A stretch of DNA of 64,000 nucleotides from a bacterium (GTDB lineage: Bacteria; Campylobacterota; Campylobacteria; Campylobacterales; Arcobacteraceae). The translations under genes were made by a program, and so were the position numbers. Of the stretch, positions 19,673-28,748 are shown one piece after another (position 1 is the first letter of the stretch; every line of letters begins with the position of its first letter). The stretch is taken from NCBI GenBank assembly GCA_018816105.1, contig JAHIWE010000047.1, forward strand, positions 19,581 to 83,580, read 5' to 3'. The notes under the pieces were generated by a model that searched no databases, was not told the DNA's origin, and saw only the letters and a program-made list of their open reading frames with translations.

Positions 19673-21169
19673 TTATTTATCAAATTTAATATCAGTTAAA
19701 TTATAAGAAATTTCAAAAGGATCAATTTTAAGATTCTTGATTTTTTTATTTGAAACAACAGTAATACTTGACCAAGTTAGTGGAATAGATGGTAACTCTT
19801 CATTTAAAATCTTTGATATTTCAAACTGAGTTTCTAAATTAGCTTTTTCATATAGTGATTTTAAATCAGATACCATTTTTCCATTTTTCCAATTCATAGC
19901 GCCCCAATCTCCACCATTCTCACCATAATCTTCAATGATTGTTCCTAAAGGGTTAGGAACTAATGTAAAGTTTTTTGAAATAAGGGCTAATTGTAAAGAG
20001 TTATCTTTATGTTTTCTTACAACTTCAGATGAATTTGTAACAGATATTTTTAAATCAATTCCAACTTGTTTTAATTGATTTTGAACAACTGTTGCAATAA
20101 TAGGTAGTTCTGGCCAGTTTGGATAAGTAATAAGTTCAAGCTCTAATTTTTTACCATTTTTATATAAAAAACCATCATCTTGTTTTTCCCAACCACTATT
20201 TTTTAGTAGTTTTTCTGATTTTTTAATATTAAATGTTAGTGGTTCTATATTTTTATTGTGCCAAGCTACAAGCTCAGGTGGAAACATTTGTGTTGCCGCT
20301 AAAGATTCATCTTTTAAAATTCCTTTTGCAATAGCATCTCTATTTATTGCATAACTTATAGCATGTTTTATATTTTTATCTTTTAAAATTTCATCTTCTG
20401 AATTTAGTTTTAATTTTCTAGTTCTAAATATTTTTACTGTTTGAATATCTAAGTTAGGGTTTTTCTCTAATGACTTTAATGATATTGGCAAAATTGAAAA
20501 AGCAATATCTGCATCACCACTTTTAATCATTAATGCTCTTGTTTCATTGCTTCCAACAGCATTATATGTGAGTTTTTCAACTTCGTTAGTTTTCCCCCAC
20601 CAAGAATCAAATCTATCTGCTTTTATTAAAAGAGGTTCAGTTATATTTGTGATTTTAAAAGGGCCTGTTCCTATAAATTTTACAACTTTTCCATTTTCAA
20701 ATGAATTTTTACTTAATATCAAAGTAGTGTAGTGAGCAAGATATGCGGGTAAAATACTAACCTTTGAACTTAGCTTTATTATTAATTCATCATTATTTGA
20801 ATCTATCTTTTCAATAGGTAAATATCTCAAAATACTTTTTTCTTTTACCTCTTCTCTCGTCAAATTTAAAACTACTGTTTGTGCATCTAAAACTGTGTCA
20901 TCTTGAAATTTTACATTAGGTCTTATTTTAAATTTCCATGTTAACTCATCTGCTGAAGTTTCCCAACTAATAGCTAAATTTGAAAGAATTTCACCTTTGT
21001 CATTTACTTTTACAAGGTTTTCAGCAATCTGAAGTCTTGAAAAAATATATCCTGATTTTGTTGGTTCAAGACCTTTTATCTCATTTGGTCCTATTACTTT
21101 TAACTCATTTGCACTAAGAGTTAAAAATGAAAAAATTAAACATAATTTCATTAGTTTTTTAATATTCAT
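19673..21169 (-). CDS. ABC transporter substrate-binding protein, peptide/nickel/metallophore (SBP_bac_5) family
   Basis: signal peptide; LTWKFKIRPNVKFQDDTVLDAQTVV family motif; first gene of the ABC operon. Confidence 0.9.
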   Translation of the reverse strand: MNIKKLMKLCLIFSFLTLSANELKVIGPNEIKGLEPTKSGYIFSRLQIAENLVKVNDKGEILSNLAISWETSADELTWKFKIRPNVKFQDDTVLDAQTVVLNLTREEVKEKSILRYLPIEKIDSNNDELIIKLSSKVSILPAYLAHYTTLILSKNSFENGKVVKFIGTGPFKITNITEPLLIKADRFDSWWGKTNEVEKLTYNAVGSNETRALMIKSGDADIAFSILPISLKSLEKNPNLDIQTVKIFRTRKLKLNSEDEILKDKNIKHAISYAINRDAIAKGILKDESLAATQMFPPELVAWHNKNIEPLTFNIKKSEKLLKNSGWEKQDDGFLYKNGKKLELELITYPNWPELPIIATVVQNQLKQVGIDLKISVTNSSEVVRKHKDNSLQLALISKNFTLVPNPLGTIIEDYGENGGDWGAMNWKNGKMVSDLKSLYEKANLETQFEISKILNEELPSIPLTWSSITVVSNKKIKNLKIDPFEISYNLTDIKFDK

Positions 21170-21183
21170 TATTTTCCTTTATT

Positions 21184-21239
21184 TGATAATTATTATTGGA
21201 ATCATATTTTAAGTATAATTAAATGCAACTTAGTCGCAT
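21184..21239 (-). promoter_or_regulatory. promoter of ABC importer operon with Fur-like box and an imperfect palindrome
   Basis: TGATAAT-T-ATTATTG (21184-21198); ATGCAACTTAGTCGCAT (21223-21239); minus-strand -35 TTGCAT (21223-21228), -10 TATGAT (21201-21206), 16-bp spacer. Confidence 0.55.
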
Positions 21240-21374
21240 CTAATTTAAGAAATACAGCATATTTTTATTATTATAAAATATTAAGATTTTTAAATTTTAT
21301 AATATAAGTACAACTTATATTCAATATGCAATTAAAAGAGTATAATATGTTATCTAATAAAAAAGGGAGAAATA

Positions 21375-21974
21375 ATGAAAAACTTATTTAAAACAATTAA
21401 ATTAGGTTTTTTGGTTGCTGGTTCTTTATCAGTTATAACAACTGCACTTATTGCAGAAGATTTACCAAATAGAGGTCCTATAGAGTTTTCATCTTACGAT
21501 ACAAATAAAGATGGATTTATTAGTGAAAAAGAGTTTAATGATATAAGAGCAAAAAGAATAGAGCAAAAAGCAACTGCTGGAATGCCTATGAGAAATGTTG
21601 CAAATGCACCAGATTTTAGTGCTTTAGATACAAATAAAGATGGAAAATTGACTGAACTTGAGTTATTAAAAGGTCAAAATAAACAGATGCAACTTAACCA
21701 AGGAAACAGAGGAATGGGTCAAGGCATGAATGGTCAAATGGGCAAAGGTTACAATATGCCTACATTTGAAAGCTTTGATTTAAATAAAGATGGAGTAATT
21801 AGTGCCAAAGAAATGGACGAAGCTCGAGAAAAACGAATGGAAGAAAATTCATCTCAGGGTAAAATGATGAAAAATATTGGTAATCAACCAATGTTTTCAG
21901 AAATTGATACTAACAAAGATGGAAATGTTAGTAAAGAAGAGTTTTTGGCTCATCAAGTGAAACAAAGACAATAA
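21375..21974 (+). CDS. secreted EF-hand domain protein with four DxNxDG motifs
   Basis: signal peptide; YDTNKDGFISEKEF, LDTNKDGKLTELEL, FDLNKDGVISAKEM, IDTNKDGNVSKEEF. Confidence 0.92.
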   Translation: MKNLFKTIKLGFLVAGSLSVITTALIAEDLPNRGPIEFSSYDTNKDGFISEKEFNDIRAKRIEQKATAGMPMRNVANAPDFSALDTNKDGKLTELELLKGQNKQMQLNQGNRGMGQGMNGQMGKGYNMPTFESFDLNKDGVISAKEMDEAREKRMEENSSQGKMMKNIGNQPMFSEIDTNKDGNVSKEEFLAHQVKQRQ

Positions 21975-21982
21975 TTCTATCT

Positions 21983-22003
21983 GAGGGTGTTTTTTACACC
22001 CTC
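21983..22003 (+). terminator. Rho-independent terminator-like hairpin
   Basis: GAGGGTGT-TTTTT-ACACCCTC directly after the EF-hand CDS. Confidence 0.75.
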
Positions 22004-22088
22004 TTTATTTACTACTAGTTTTTTTATTCACATATCTACTTTTGTAATGTTATTAAATATGTTCTCTTGAAAACTTCGTTTCCGCTTT

Positions 22089-22286
22089 CTTACTTTTTAG
22101 TTGTAAAAAGTAAGGCAAAAAGCAACCAGACAAATTGTTGAAGGCAAAGCTACCCTACAGTTTTAGAATAAGTTTTCTGCCTTGCGGAACTCGTCGAAAA
22201 AGTGCATTTAGCACTTTTCTCTCCTCAAACAGTCCTCAGGCTTTTTCGAAAATTATTCTAAAACTTCCGGCTTCAACAAAGTCTGG
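22089..22286. repeat. large structured intergenic element (nested inverted repeats), candidate ncRNA or REP/MITE-like repeat
   Basis: CTTACTTTTT/AAAAAGTAAG; CCAGAC/GTCTGG; TTGTTGAAG/CTTCAACAA; GTTTTAGAATAA/TTATTCTAAAAC; AAAAGTGC/GCACTTTT, the last four nested. Confidence 0.7.
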
Positions 22287-22472
22287 AAATTTCTGCAGTT
22301 CAAACTATCTTTTTTAAATTGAGTTTAGAAAAGTTGTTATTATAAAAATCAAAAATGCAAATGTCCTTATCCCATATTCCAACATCTACAGAAGCTGAAC
22401 ATTTGTTTTCTTTTTACAGGACAGAAAAGATAAAACAATAAGTGAAGGAACCTTAAGGGCTTTGAAGCCGTT

Positions 22473-22506
22473 GGTGGTTTTGCTTACTTTGTCTATACAA
22501 AGTGAG
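22473..22506. repeat. second, inverted, diverged copy of the arm sequence
   Basis: GGTGGTTTTGCTTACTTTGTCTATACAAAGTGAG resembles the reverse complement of 22089-22127 (GGTTGCTTTTTGCCTTACTTTTTACAACTAAAAAGTAAG). Confidence 0.5.
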
Positions 22507-22602
22507 AGAAGAGAAAAAGAATAAATATAAAATATTTTTTACAATATTATCTATTCTTGAATGATTAATAAGGGATAAATTAGTATTCTAGTTTTGAAAT
22601 AT

Positions 22603-23490
22603 TCATGATAGCCATCCATAAAATTCATTTAATCCATCAATGATAGCATCCATTGCTACTTTATCTCTAATTTTTGTTGATATATTTTTTAACCAATTTT
22701 TTACATTTTTACCGAAAGCTTTTTCTTTATGATTAATTATTGTTGTATCTTCTTGAATTGATTTTCTTAAATCTTCCAAATCATCTGAATTCAAGTTGTA
22801 GTTTTGTAATTTCTTTGATAAATTTTCAAAATCATTTTTTATCTGAATACTTTTATTTTTATTATAATCTCCAATATTGATAGTAATGTTTCCATCAAAA
22901 ATAGCATTTTTAAAGATTTCTTTTGTATCGATTTCTTTAGATTTTGATTTAATATTTTTATCACTTATATCTTCTGGAATCATTTCTGAAATATCTAAAA
23001 TAAAATCTAATAATCGACTCCTAATTTGTGTTAAAATTCCTAAAATTTGAGATTTTGCAACTTGTCTCTTAAGATTAGTTACATTGAGAGAAGAATCTAA
23101 ATTTTTTGTTAATAATGGAGCAAATTCAAGTTCAAGGGAAAAAAATAGTGTATCTTCATTTTTAGAGAGATTCTCTATAGTAGAGATACTATCTGAAAAT
23201 TTTATAATTGTAAAAAAATCTAATTCTTTATCCTTTAAGTGCATTATAGGGATAGGATGATTTGTATACCTTGTTGTATAATTTTGAAAAGAACCAACAA
23301 CAATATTGTGAATTTTTCTATAATCAGGTACAGATTCAATGTTGTCGTATCCATTAAGTTCTTGATTAACCCATGTTAGTAATGACTTTTCACCCATTTT
23401 ATGAAGAAGAATTTTAGTTTTAATAAGTGCATTTTCTAAATTGCAATTTTCACTACTTAATATTTCAATAATTTCATCAATTAATTTCAC
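22603..23490 (-). CDS. AbiTii-like abortive infection protein
   Basis: N-terminal LIDEIIEILSSENCNLENALIKTKILLHKMGEKSLLTWVNQELNGY resembles the AbiTii domain as I recall it. Confidence 0.65.
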   Translation of the reverse strand: MKLIDEIIEILSSENCNLENALIKTKILLHKMGEKSLLTWVNQELNGYDNIESVPDYRKIHNIVVGSFQNYTTRYTNHPIPIMHLKDKELDFFTIIKFSDSISTIENLSKNEDTLFFSLELEFAPLLTKNLDSSLNVTNLKRQVAKSQILGILTQIRSRLLDFILDISEMIPEDISDKNIKSKSKEIDTKEIFKNAIFDGNITINIGDYNKNKSIQIKNDFENLSKKLQNYNLNSDDLEDLRKSIQEDTTIINHKEKAFGKNVKNWLKNISTKIRDKVAMDAIIDGLNEFYGWLS

Positions 23491-23663
23491 TTTTACTCCT
23501 TAGGATAATTATTTATTAAATACTCATTCTATATAAAGTACTCTTAAAATCATTAACTAAAAATAAATGTTTAATAGTAGTTATTATATATGTATAAATT
23601 AATGATGTGATTACCAAAATATTATTTTACTCCTACCTTATTCAAACTATGTTACTATCCCAA

Positions 23664-25769
23664 ATGAATAAAAAATACCAAATACTAAAAGATATTTTCG
23701 GACACGAGCATTTTAGAAGTTTCCAAGAAGAGGTTGTTGATTGCATTCTTAACAAACAAGATGTTTTGACGATTTTGCCAACGGGTGGTGGAAAATCACT
23801 TTGTTATCAACTTCCTACGCTTCTTATGAATGGAACTACTGTTGTAATCTCTCCGCTTATTGCACTTATGCAAGACCAAATAAAAGCTTTAAATGATTTG
23901 AATATTAGTGCTGAAATGATAAGTTCTGCTACTTCAAATGATGAAAATAGTTTCACTCTTCAAAAGCTTTTAAATGGGGAGTTAAAATTTATTTATGTGG
24001 CACCTGAAAGGTTCACTTCAAATGAGTTTGTAGCAGTTTTACAGCGAATAAATATAAACTATTTTGTAATAGATGAAGCGCATTGTGTTTCGGCTTGGGG
24101 TCATGAGTTTAGGGCTGAGTATAGAAATCTTGATAGATTAAAAAGATTTTTCCCAAATACTGCCATTTGTGCATTTACAGCAACTGCTACAAAAAAAGTT
24201 GAAGCTGATATTGCTTCTTCTTTGAACTTACAAAATCCAAGACATTTCAGAGCAAAAACTGTAAGAGATAATCTTGATATAAAAGTAGAACCACGAATTG
24301 CAAATGGGAAAACTCAAATATTAAATTTCCTAAAAACTCACAAAGGTTTATGTGGAATTATCTACACTTTTACAAGAAAAGAAGCAGAATCAACAGCTGA
24401 GTTTTTGAGTGAAAGCGGATATAGTGCAAAAGCCTATCATGCAGGACTTAGTAATGATAGAAAAAATGAAGTTTTTAATGATTTTGTATATGAAAAAATA
24501 GATATTGTGGTAGCAACCATCGCTTTTGGTATGGGAATTGATAAATCAAATATTCGTTTTGTAATACACACTTCATTGCCAAAAACTCTTGAAAACTATT
24601 ATCAAGAAATAGGGAGAGCTGGTCGTGATGGAGCCATGTCTTATGTTTATATGCTTTACTCAAAATCCGATGAGGTAAAAAGAAAAATACAAATAGAAGA
24701 AGCCATCGACAATGCTTACAAACAAACTGGACTTGATAAGTTAGAGTTTATGTATAGATATTGTGTGAGTAATAATTGTCGTCATAAGATGATTGCAGGT
24801 TATTTTGAAGATGAGATTGAAGCTTGTAAAACTCTATGTGATAACTGCACAAAAGGTGAAGTTGAGCAGGTTGATATGAGTGTGGATGCTCAAAAACTTC
24901 TAAGTGCTATTTACAGAAGTGAACAAAGATTTGGATTAAATCACATCATAGATATTTTAAGAGGTTCAAAAAATCAAAAGTTATTAGATTTTGGACATGA
25001 AAAACTTAGTGTTTATAATTTGGGTGCAAATAAAAGTAAAAATGAGTGGATAGCAATTGCAGATAAATTAATAGATATGCAAGCACTTACTTTAGGGGAA
25101 TTTCGAGCTTTGAAAATAAGTTCTTTAGGTTTAGAGATTTTAAAAGGAAAAGAGAAACTTTTTATAGATAGTGATAAACTAGGAATCGCTTCAAAAATCC
25201 AAGAAGAAGAGACTGAACTAAGTTTTGATGAACTAATTTATGAAAGATTCAGAACCTTACGAAGAGAGATAGCACAAGAGAGCGAAGTTCCAGCTTATGT
25301 GATATTTGGAGATAAAACTTTAAAAGAGTTATCAAATAAACTTCCTCTTTCAAAAGATGAGATGTTAAATATAAATGGTGCTGGTCTTGTAAAATATGAA
25401 AAATATGGTGAAGCTTTTTTAAATTTATGTAAAGAGATAAAAGAAGAGTTTAGCGAAAAACTTGAACAAAAAGAGCCATTAAAAAAACTAACAAAAACAT
25501 ATCTTGAAACTTTTGATTTGATTCAAGAGGGGAAAAGTGTAGAAGAGATTGCACAAATTAGAGATTTAGGATTAACTTCTGTTTTAGGGCATATTTCAGT
25601 TTTAGCTGAGCATGAAAAAATCTCAAAAGAGAAAAAAGAAGAGTTATTAAAACCTCTTGAAATTCCACAAAATATAAAAAACTGGATAGAAGAAGGTTTA
25701 AAACTTGATACTTTAAAAGAGTTAAGACAACAGTTGTATATGTATGAGTATTTGTCAAAAAAAGATTAG
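23664..25769 (+). CDS. recQ: RecQ family ATP-dependent DNA helicase (helicase, RQC, HRDC)
   Basis: LPTGGGKSLCYQLP, DEAHCVSAWGHEFR, IGRAGRDG; start moved to MNKKYQ (ATG 23664); the ORF track start is a GTG at 23607. Confidence 0.93.
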   Translation: MNKKYQILKDIFGHEHFRSFQEEVVDCILNKQDVLTILPTGGGKSLCYQLPTLLMNGTTVVISPLIALMQDQIKALNDLNISAEMISSATSNDENSFTLQKLLNGELKFIYVAPERFTSNEFVAVLQRININYFVIDEAHCVSAWGHEFRAEYRNLDRLKRFFPNTAICAFTATATKKVEADIASSLNLQNPRHFRAKTVRDNLDIKVEPRIANGKTQILNFLKTHKGLCGIIYTFTRKEAESTAEFLSESGYSAKAYHAGLSNDRKNEVFNDFVYEKIDIVVATIAFGMGIDKSNIRFVIHTSLPKTLENYYQEIGRAGRDGAMSYVYMLYSKSDEVKRKIQIEEAIDNAYKQTGLDKLEFMYRYCVSNNCRHKMIAGYFEDEIEACKTLCDNCTKGEVEQVDMSVDAQKLLSAIYRSEQRFGLNHIIDILRGSKNQKLLDFGHEKLSVYNLGANKSKNEWIAIADKLIDMQALTLGEFRALKISSLGLEILKGKEKLFIDSDKLGIASKIQEEETELSFDELIYERFRTLRREIAQESEVPAYVIFGDKTLKELSNKLPLSKDEMLNINGAGLVKYEKYGEAFLNLCKEIKEEFSEKLEQKEPLKKLTKTYLETFDLIQEGKSVEEIAQIRDLGLTSVLGHISVLAEHEKISKEKKEELLKPLEIPQNIKNWIEEGLKLDTLKELRQQLYMYEYLSKKD

Positions 25770-25788
25770 TTATATTGAGTGTTTAAAG

Positions 25789-25817
25789 ATACAGTAGAAG
25801 GTAAATTTCTACTGTAT
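25789..25817. terminator. bidirectional terminator-like hairpin
   Basis: ATACAGTAGAA/TTCTACTGTAT between convergent genes. Confidence 0.6.
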
Positions 25818-25824
25818 TATTAGA

Positions 25825-26052
25825 TTATTTTAGATTTTGTTTTGCAAAATTTCTAACTTGCTCATTACTGTCATTTTTAAGAACTTCTAAAACATTTGAA
25901 GATGTTTGTGGATCTTTTGCAATTGTAGTTCTTACATTTAAAGATGCTTTATTTACTAAGTATTCTTCTGTTAAGTTGCTAAATTTATCTCCTGCAAATG
26001 CAGTGTTTAGTAACACCATTGATAACGATAATATTGTGAAAATTTTTTTCAT
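25825..26052 (-). CDS. small periplasmic protein with HEAT/variant-leucine-repeat-like sequence
   Basis: signal peptide; NVRTTIAKDPQTSSNVLEVLKNDSNEQVRNFAKQN. Confidence 0.7.
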   Translation of the reverse strand: MKKIFTILSLSMVLLNTAFAGDKFSNLTEEYLVNKASLNVRTTIAKDPQTSSNVLEVLKNDSNEQVRNFAKQNLK

Positions 26053-26081
26053 TTTAATTCCTTTTTTTGATTTGTAATGGA

Positions 26082-26123
26082 ATTCTAGTTAAATAGGACA
26101 AAAAGTATCTTGATTTAAATCAA
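26082..26123 (-). promoter_or_regulatory. FNR/CRP-like box with class II spacing to -10
   Basis: TTGATTTAAATCAA (26110-26123) and minus-strand -10 TAGAAT (26082-26087); box centre 64.5 bp from start codon. Confidence 0.65.
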
Positions 26124-26273
26124 TAAAATAGGATAATTTATATCCTATTTAGAAAAAGAGTTGTGAAGTCCTATATATAGGCACTTGTAAAGAGTAAATT
26201 TTTTAATTGATATTAGTCATTGTTAAATAAATCAAAATTAATTATACTTAACATTATTTATTAAAGAGAGCAT

Positions 26274-26480
26274 ATGAAAAAAATTTATGGAACTTTGATT
26301 TTCTTTTTTTATTTTATTAAGTATCCAGTAGTTATATATTTACTACTTGCTTATTTTTATTTGGAAGTACAAACTAGTTTGATTATGAATATATTAGGAT
26401 TTGTTTCATTGCTACTTATTGTAAAAGATTTATTTTTTCCATATAAAAAATCTGATAATTGTTCAGGAGTTAAAAAATGA
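26274..26480 (+). CDS. small membrane protein of unknown function
   Basis: ORF with TM segments; 4-bp overlap with next gene. Confidence 0.6.
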   Translation: MKKIYGTLIFFFYFIKYPVVIYLLLAYFYLEVQTSLIMNILGFVSLLLIVKDLFFPYKKSDNCSGVKK

Positions 26481-26896
26481 TATATGTAACTATAAAATTA
26501 ATTCATATTTTTTCTGTATTTATTTATGGTGGATTTTTATTTACTGATAATTTATTTTTGACAAAAATAAAAAAAGATTTGAGTAATGAAGAGCATAGTT
26601 TAGTTAGAGAATACTTTATGCAATATGTTAGAAAAGTCGTTCCCAAAGCTCTTCTCGTTGCTGTTGCTTCAGGTATATATTTATTTTATATGAATTTTGG
26701 AACAATAGGGGAAGAAGGATTAACTAATTTTCAAATATTATTAGCTATTAAAGCATTTTTAGGACTTTGGTTAGGATTAAGAGGAATTTTACAAGTATTT
26801 TTTAAAATACAGCCTTTTGTTTTTAAAAGTCATATATTCCCATTTATTTTAGTGATAATTATAATATTTATATCTCAAATAATGTTTGTAATTTAA
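26477..26896 (+). CDS. integral membrane protein (CopD/DUF2269-like)
   Basis: four predicted TM segments; IKLIHIFSVFIYGGFLF. Confidence 0.6.
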   Translation: MIYVTIKLIHIFSVFIYGGFLFTDNLFLTKIKKDLSNEEHSLVREYFMQYVRKVVPKALLVAVASGIYLFYMNFGTIGEEGLTNFQILLAIKAFLGLWLGLRGILQVFFKIQPFVFKSHIFPFILVIIIIFISQIMFVI

Positions 26897-26898
26897 GT

Positions 26899-27462
26899 TT
26901 ATTCATCAGAAAACCATTTTTTATTATAGTCTTTTAATGACTCTGGATAGTGTCTATGTTTTGGAATATTATTTACAATTACAGCAATTGCTAATAATAT
27001 AAAAGCACCTGATGTCACAGGAACTAAAACATATAAGAAACCTAAATCATGGATTTGATTACTTCCAATTACAGCGATAAGTGCAGTAGCACCACCTGGT
27101 GGATGAAGAGTTAATGTTAACTGCATAAATAGTATTGAAGTTGCAACTGCAAAGGCAGAACAAAATAGTATATTCCCTGAAAAAAGTTTAAAAGATATAA
27201 CTCCTATAATAGCTGATAAGATATGTCCGCCAACTAAGTTCCTAGGTTGAGCCAAAGGAGAGTTTACAGCTCCATAAACCAAAACAGCACTAGCTCCAAA
27301 TGAACCAATAACAAGTGTTAAATCTTTATCATCTAAGAAGTCTTGATGAAAATATGATATGGCTAAGATACCTAAAAATGAGCCAATCCAAGACCATATG
27401 ATATTCGCTTTTTCTAGTGGTTCAGAATTTATTTTTTTGAATTGTTTAAAGAATGTTTTCAT
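26899..27462 (-). CDS. HPP family membrane protein
   Basis: GSFGASAVLVYG, NLVGGHILSAIIGV, LTLHPPGGATALIAV motifs. Confidence 0.92.
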   Translation of the reverse strand: MKTFFKQFKKINSEPLEKANIIWSWIGSFLGILAISYFHQDFLDDKDLTLVIGSFGASAVLVYGAVNSPLAQPRNLVGGHILSAIIGVISFKLFSGNILFCSAFAVATSILFMQLTLTLHPPGGATALIAVIGSNQIHDLGFLYVLVPVTSGAFILLAIAVIVNNIPKHRHYPESLKDYNKKWFSDE

Positions 27463-27519
27463 ATTATAGCTTTAATTTTTAATTGAAAACTATGCTATCT
27501 AAAAGTTAAAAAAAGAGGT

Positions 27520-27533
27520 ATGATTTAGGTCAA
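27520..27533 (-). promoter_or_regulatory. FNR/CRP-like box upstream of the HPP gene
   Basis: minus strand TTGACCTAAATCAT; centre 64.5 bp from start codon; TAGCAT at the expected -10 position. Confidence 0.5.
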
Positions 27534-27557
27534 TTTATATACTATAAGAAGAGAATC

Positions 27558-28670
27558 TTATAGTATATTTAATTGGTGAGCTAAATCAGCAGCTATTCTT
27601 TCATAATTTCTAACAGCCAAAAGTCTTTTTTGACCATTAATTCCTACAAGTGCAACATCTTCTTTGGGTAGTTTGATTATTTGCTCTACTTTTTCTCTAA
27701 TTGATTCTTCTGTAAAATCACTAAACCAAGCACTATTATTATCTTCAAAAATTGAAGCATTATTTTCATTATTACTCATAATACAAGGAACGGCACTTGA
27801 ATAATAATCTAATATTTTTATAGGAGTTGAACTATTAAATAAAGCAATATCCGGAAGAACAGATAATCCAACATCTGCAAGTGCAATTAGCTTTAATAAA
27901 TCTTCTCTAGTTTTTGCATCACAAATTTCAATATTTTTTCTTAAATCTGGGAATTTTGATAACATATCATCTAAATATTCAGGGTCTTTTGTAGAAATCA
28001 TTAGCTTATAATTATCACTTGGAATATTACTAAATGCTTCTAAAACTGTTTCAAATTCTCTTAATTTATCAAGTGTTCCTGCATAAAAGAATCTTTTTTC
28101 ACTTCCTTCATGTTGGATATTTTGATGTAAAACATCAGGATCAATTGCAGATGGAATTACAAATGTTCTTGTTTTTACATCTTTGAAATAATCTTTTTTC
28201 ATTTGAAATGATGTTGGAAGAAAAATATCACATTCATTAATCAGTGAGATTTCACTAAATGTTTGAATTTTATTATTTATAATATCAAAAAAACTTTTTT
28301 TATGATTTGCTTCATCTGTTTGTAGTTTTGCGATTCTTTTAGGGAATGATAATCTAAATCCAACTTTATAGTTGTATTTGATTTTCTTTTTTAGAACATC
28401 TTTTAGTAAAGTAATATTATTTCTTACTACAACAAAAGCATAATCTTTTATGCTTATGCCTTTTTTATCAAGCTCTTCTAATAAATTTGTACTAAATTTC
28501 TCAGGTACGATGATTCTTGCATCATCTTTTATTTCAATTTCTGTTTTGAATTTTGAGAAAAAAATTGTATTTATCTCAAAATGTCTGTTTAAATACTTTT
28601 GAAATAAAGGGCCTATAAAACTATGATCAGTATATTCATCTTGGTCTGTTACATATAAAAACTTACTCAT
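27558..28670 (-). CDS. glycosyltransferase family 1/4-like protein
   Basis: GT-B C-terminal features (AGTLDKLREFETVLEAF, ADVGLSVLPDIALFNSSTPIKILDYYSSAVP). Confidence 0.8.
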   Translation of the reverse strand: MSKFLYVTDQDEYTDHSFIGPLFQKYLNRHFEINTIFFSKFKTEIEIKDDARIIVPEKFSTNLLEELDKKGISIKDYAFVVVRNNITLLKDVLKKKIKYNYKVGFRLSFPKRIAKLQTDEANHKKSFFDIINNKIQTFSEISLINECDIFLPTSFQMKKDYFKDVKTRTFVIPSAIDPDVLHQNIQHEGSEKRFFYAGTLDKLREFETVLEAFSNIPSDNYKLMISTKDPEYLDDMLSKFPDLRKNIEICDAKTREDLLKLIALADVGLSVLPDIALFNSSTPIKILDYYSSAVPCIMSNNENNASIFEDNNSAWFSDFTEESIREKVEQIIKLPKEDVALVGINGQKRLLAVRNYERIAADLAHQLNIL

Positions 28671-28748
28671 TTCTTTACTCCTAAATTTTGCTAGAAAATT
28701 TTAGCACTTAAAAGTCGCAACAAAAGAGCATTTTAAAAAAAATAAGAA

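Noticed and set aside
22135-22317. 60-aa ORF on + strand
   Set aside because: It lies almost entirely in the nested inverted-repeat element, with no good RBS and no protein-like features; more likely a by-product of the repeat.
26170-26181. CCTATATATAGG perfect palindrome
   Set aside because: Short AT-rich palindrome with no second copy nearby; could be chance.
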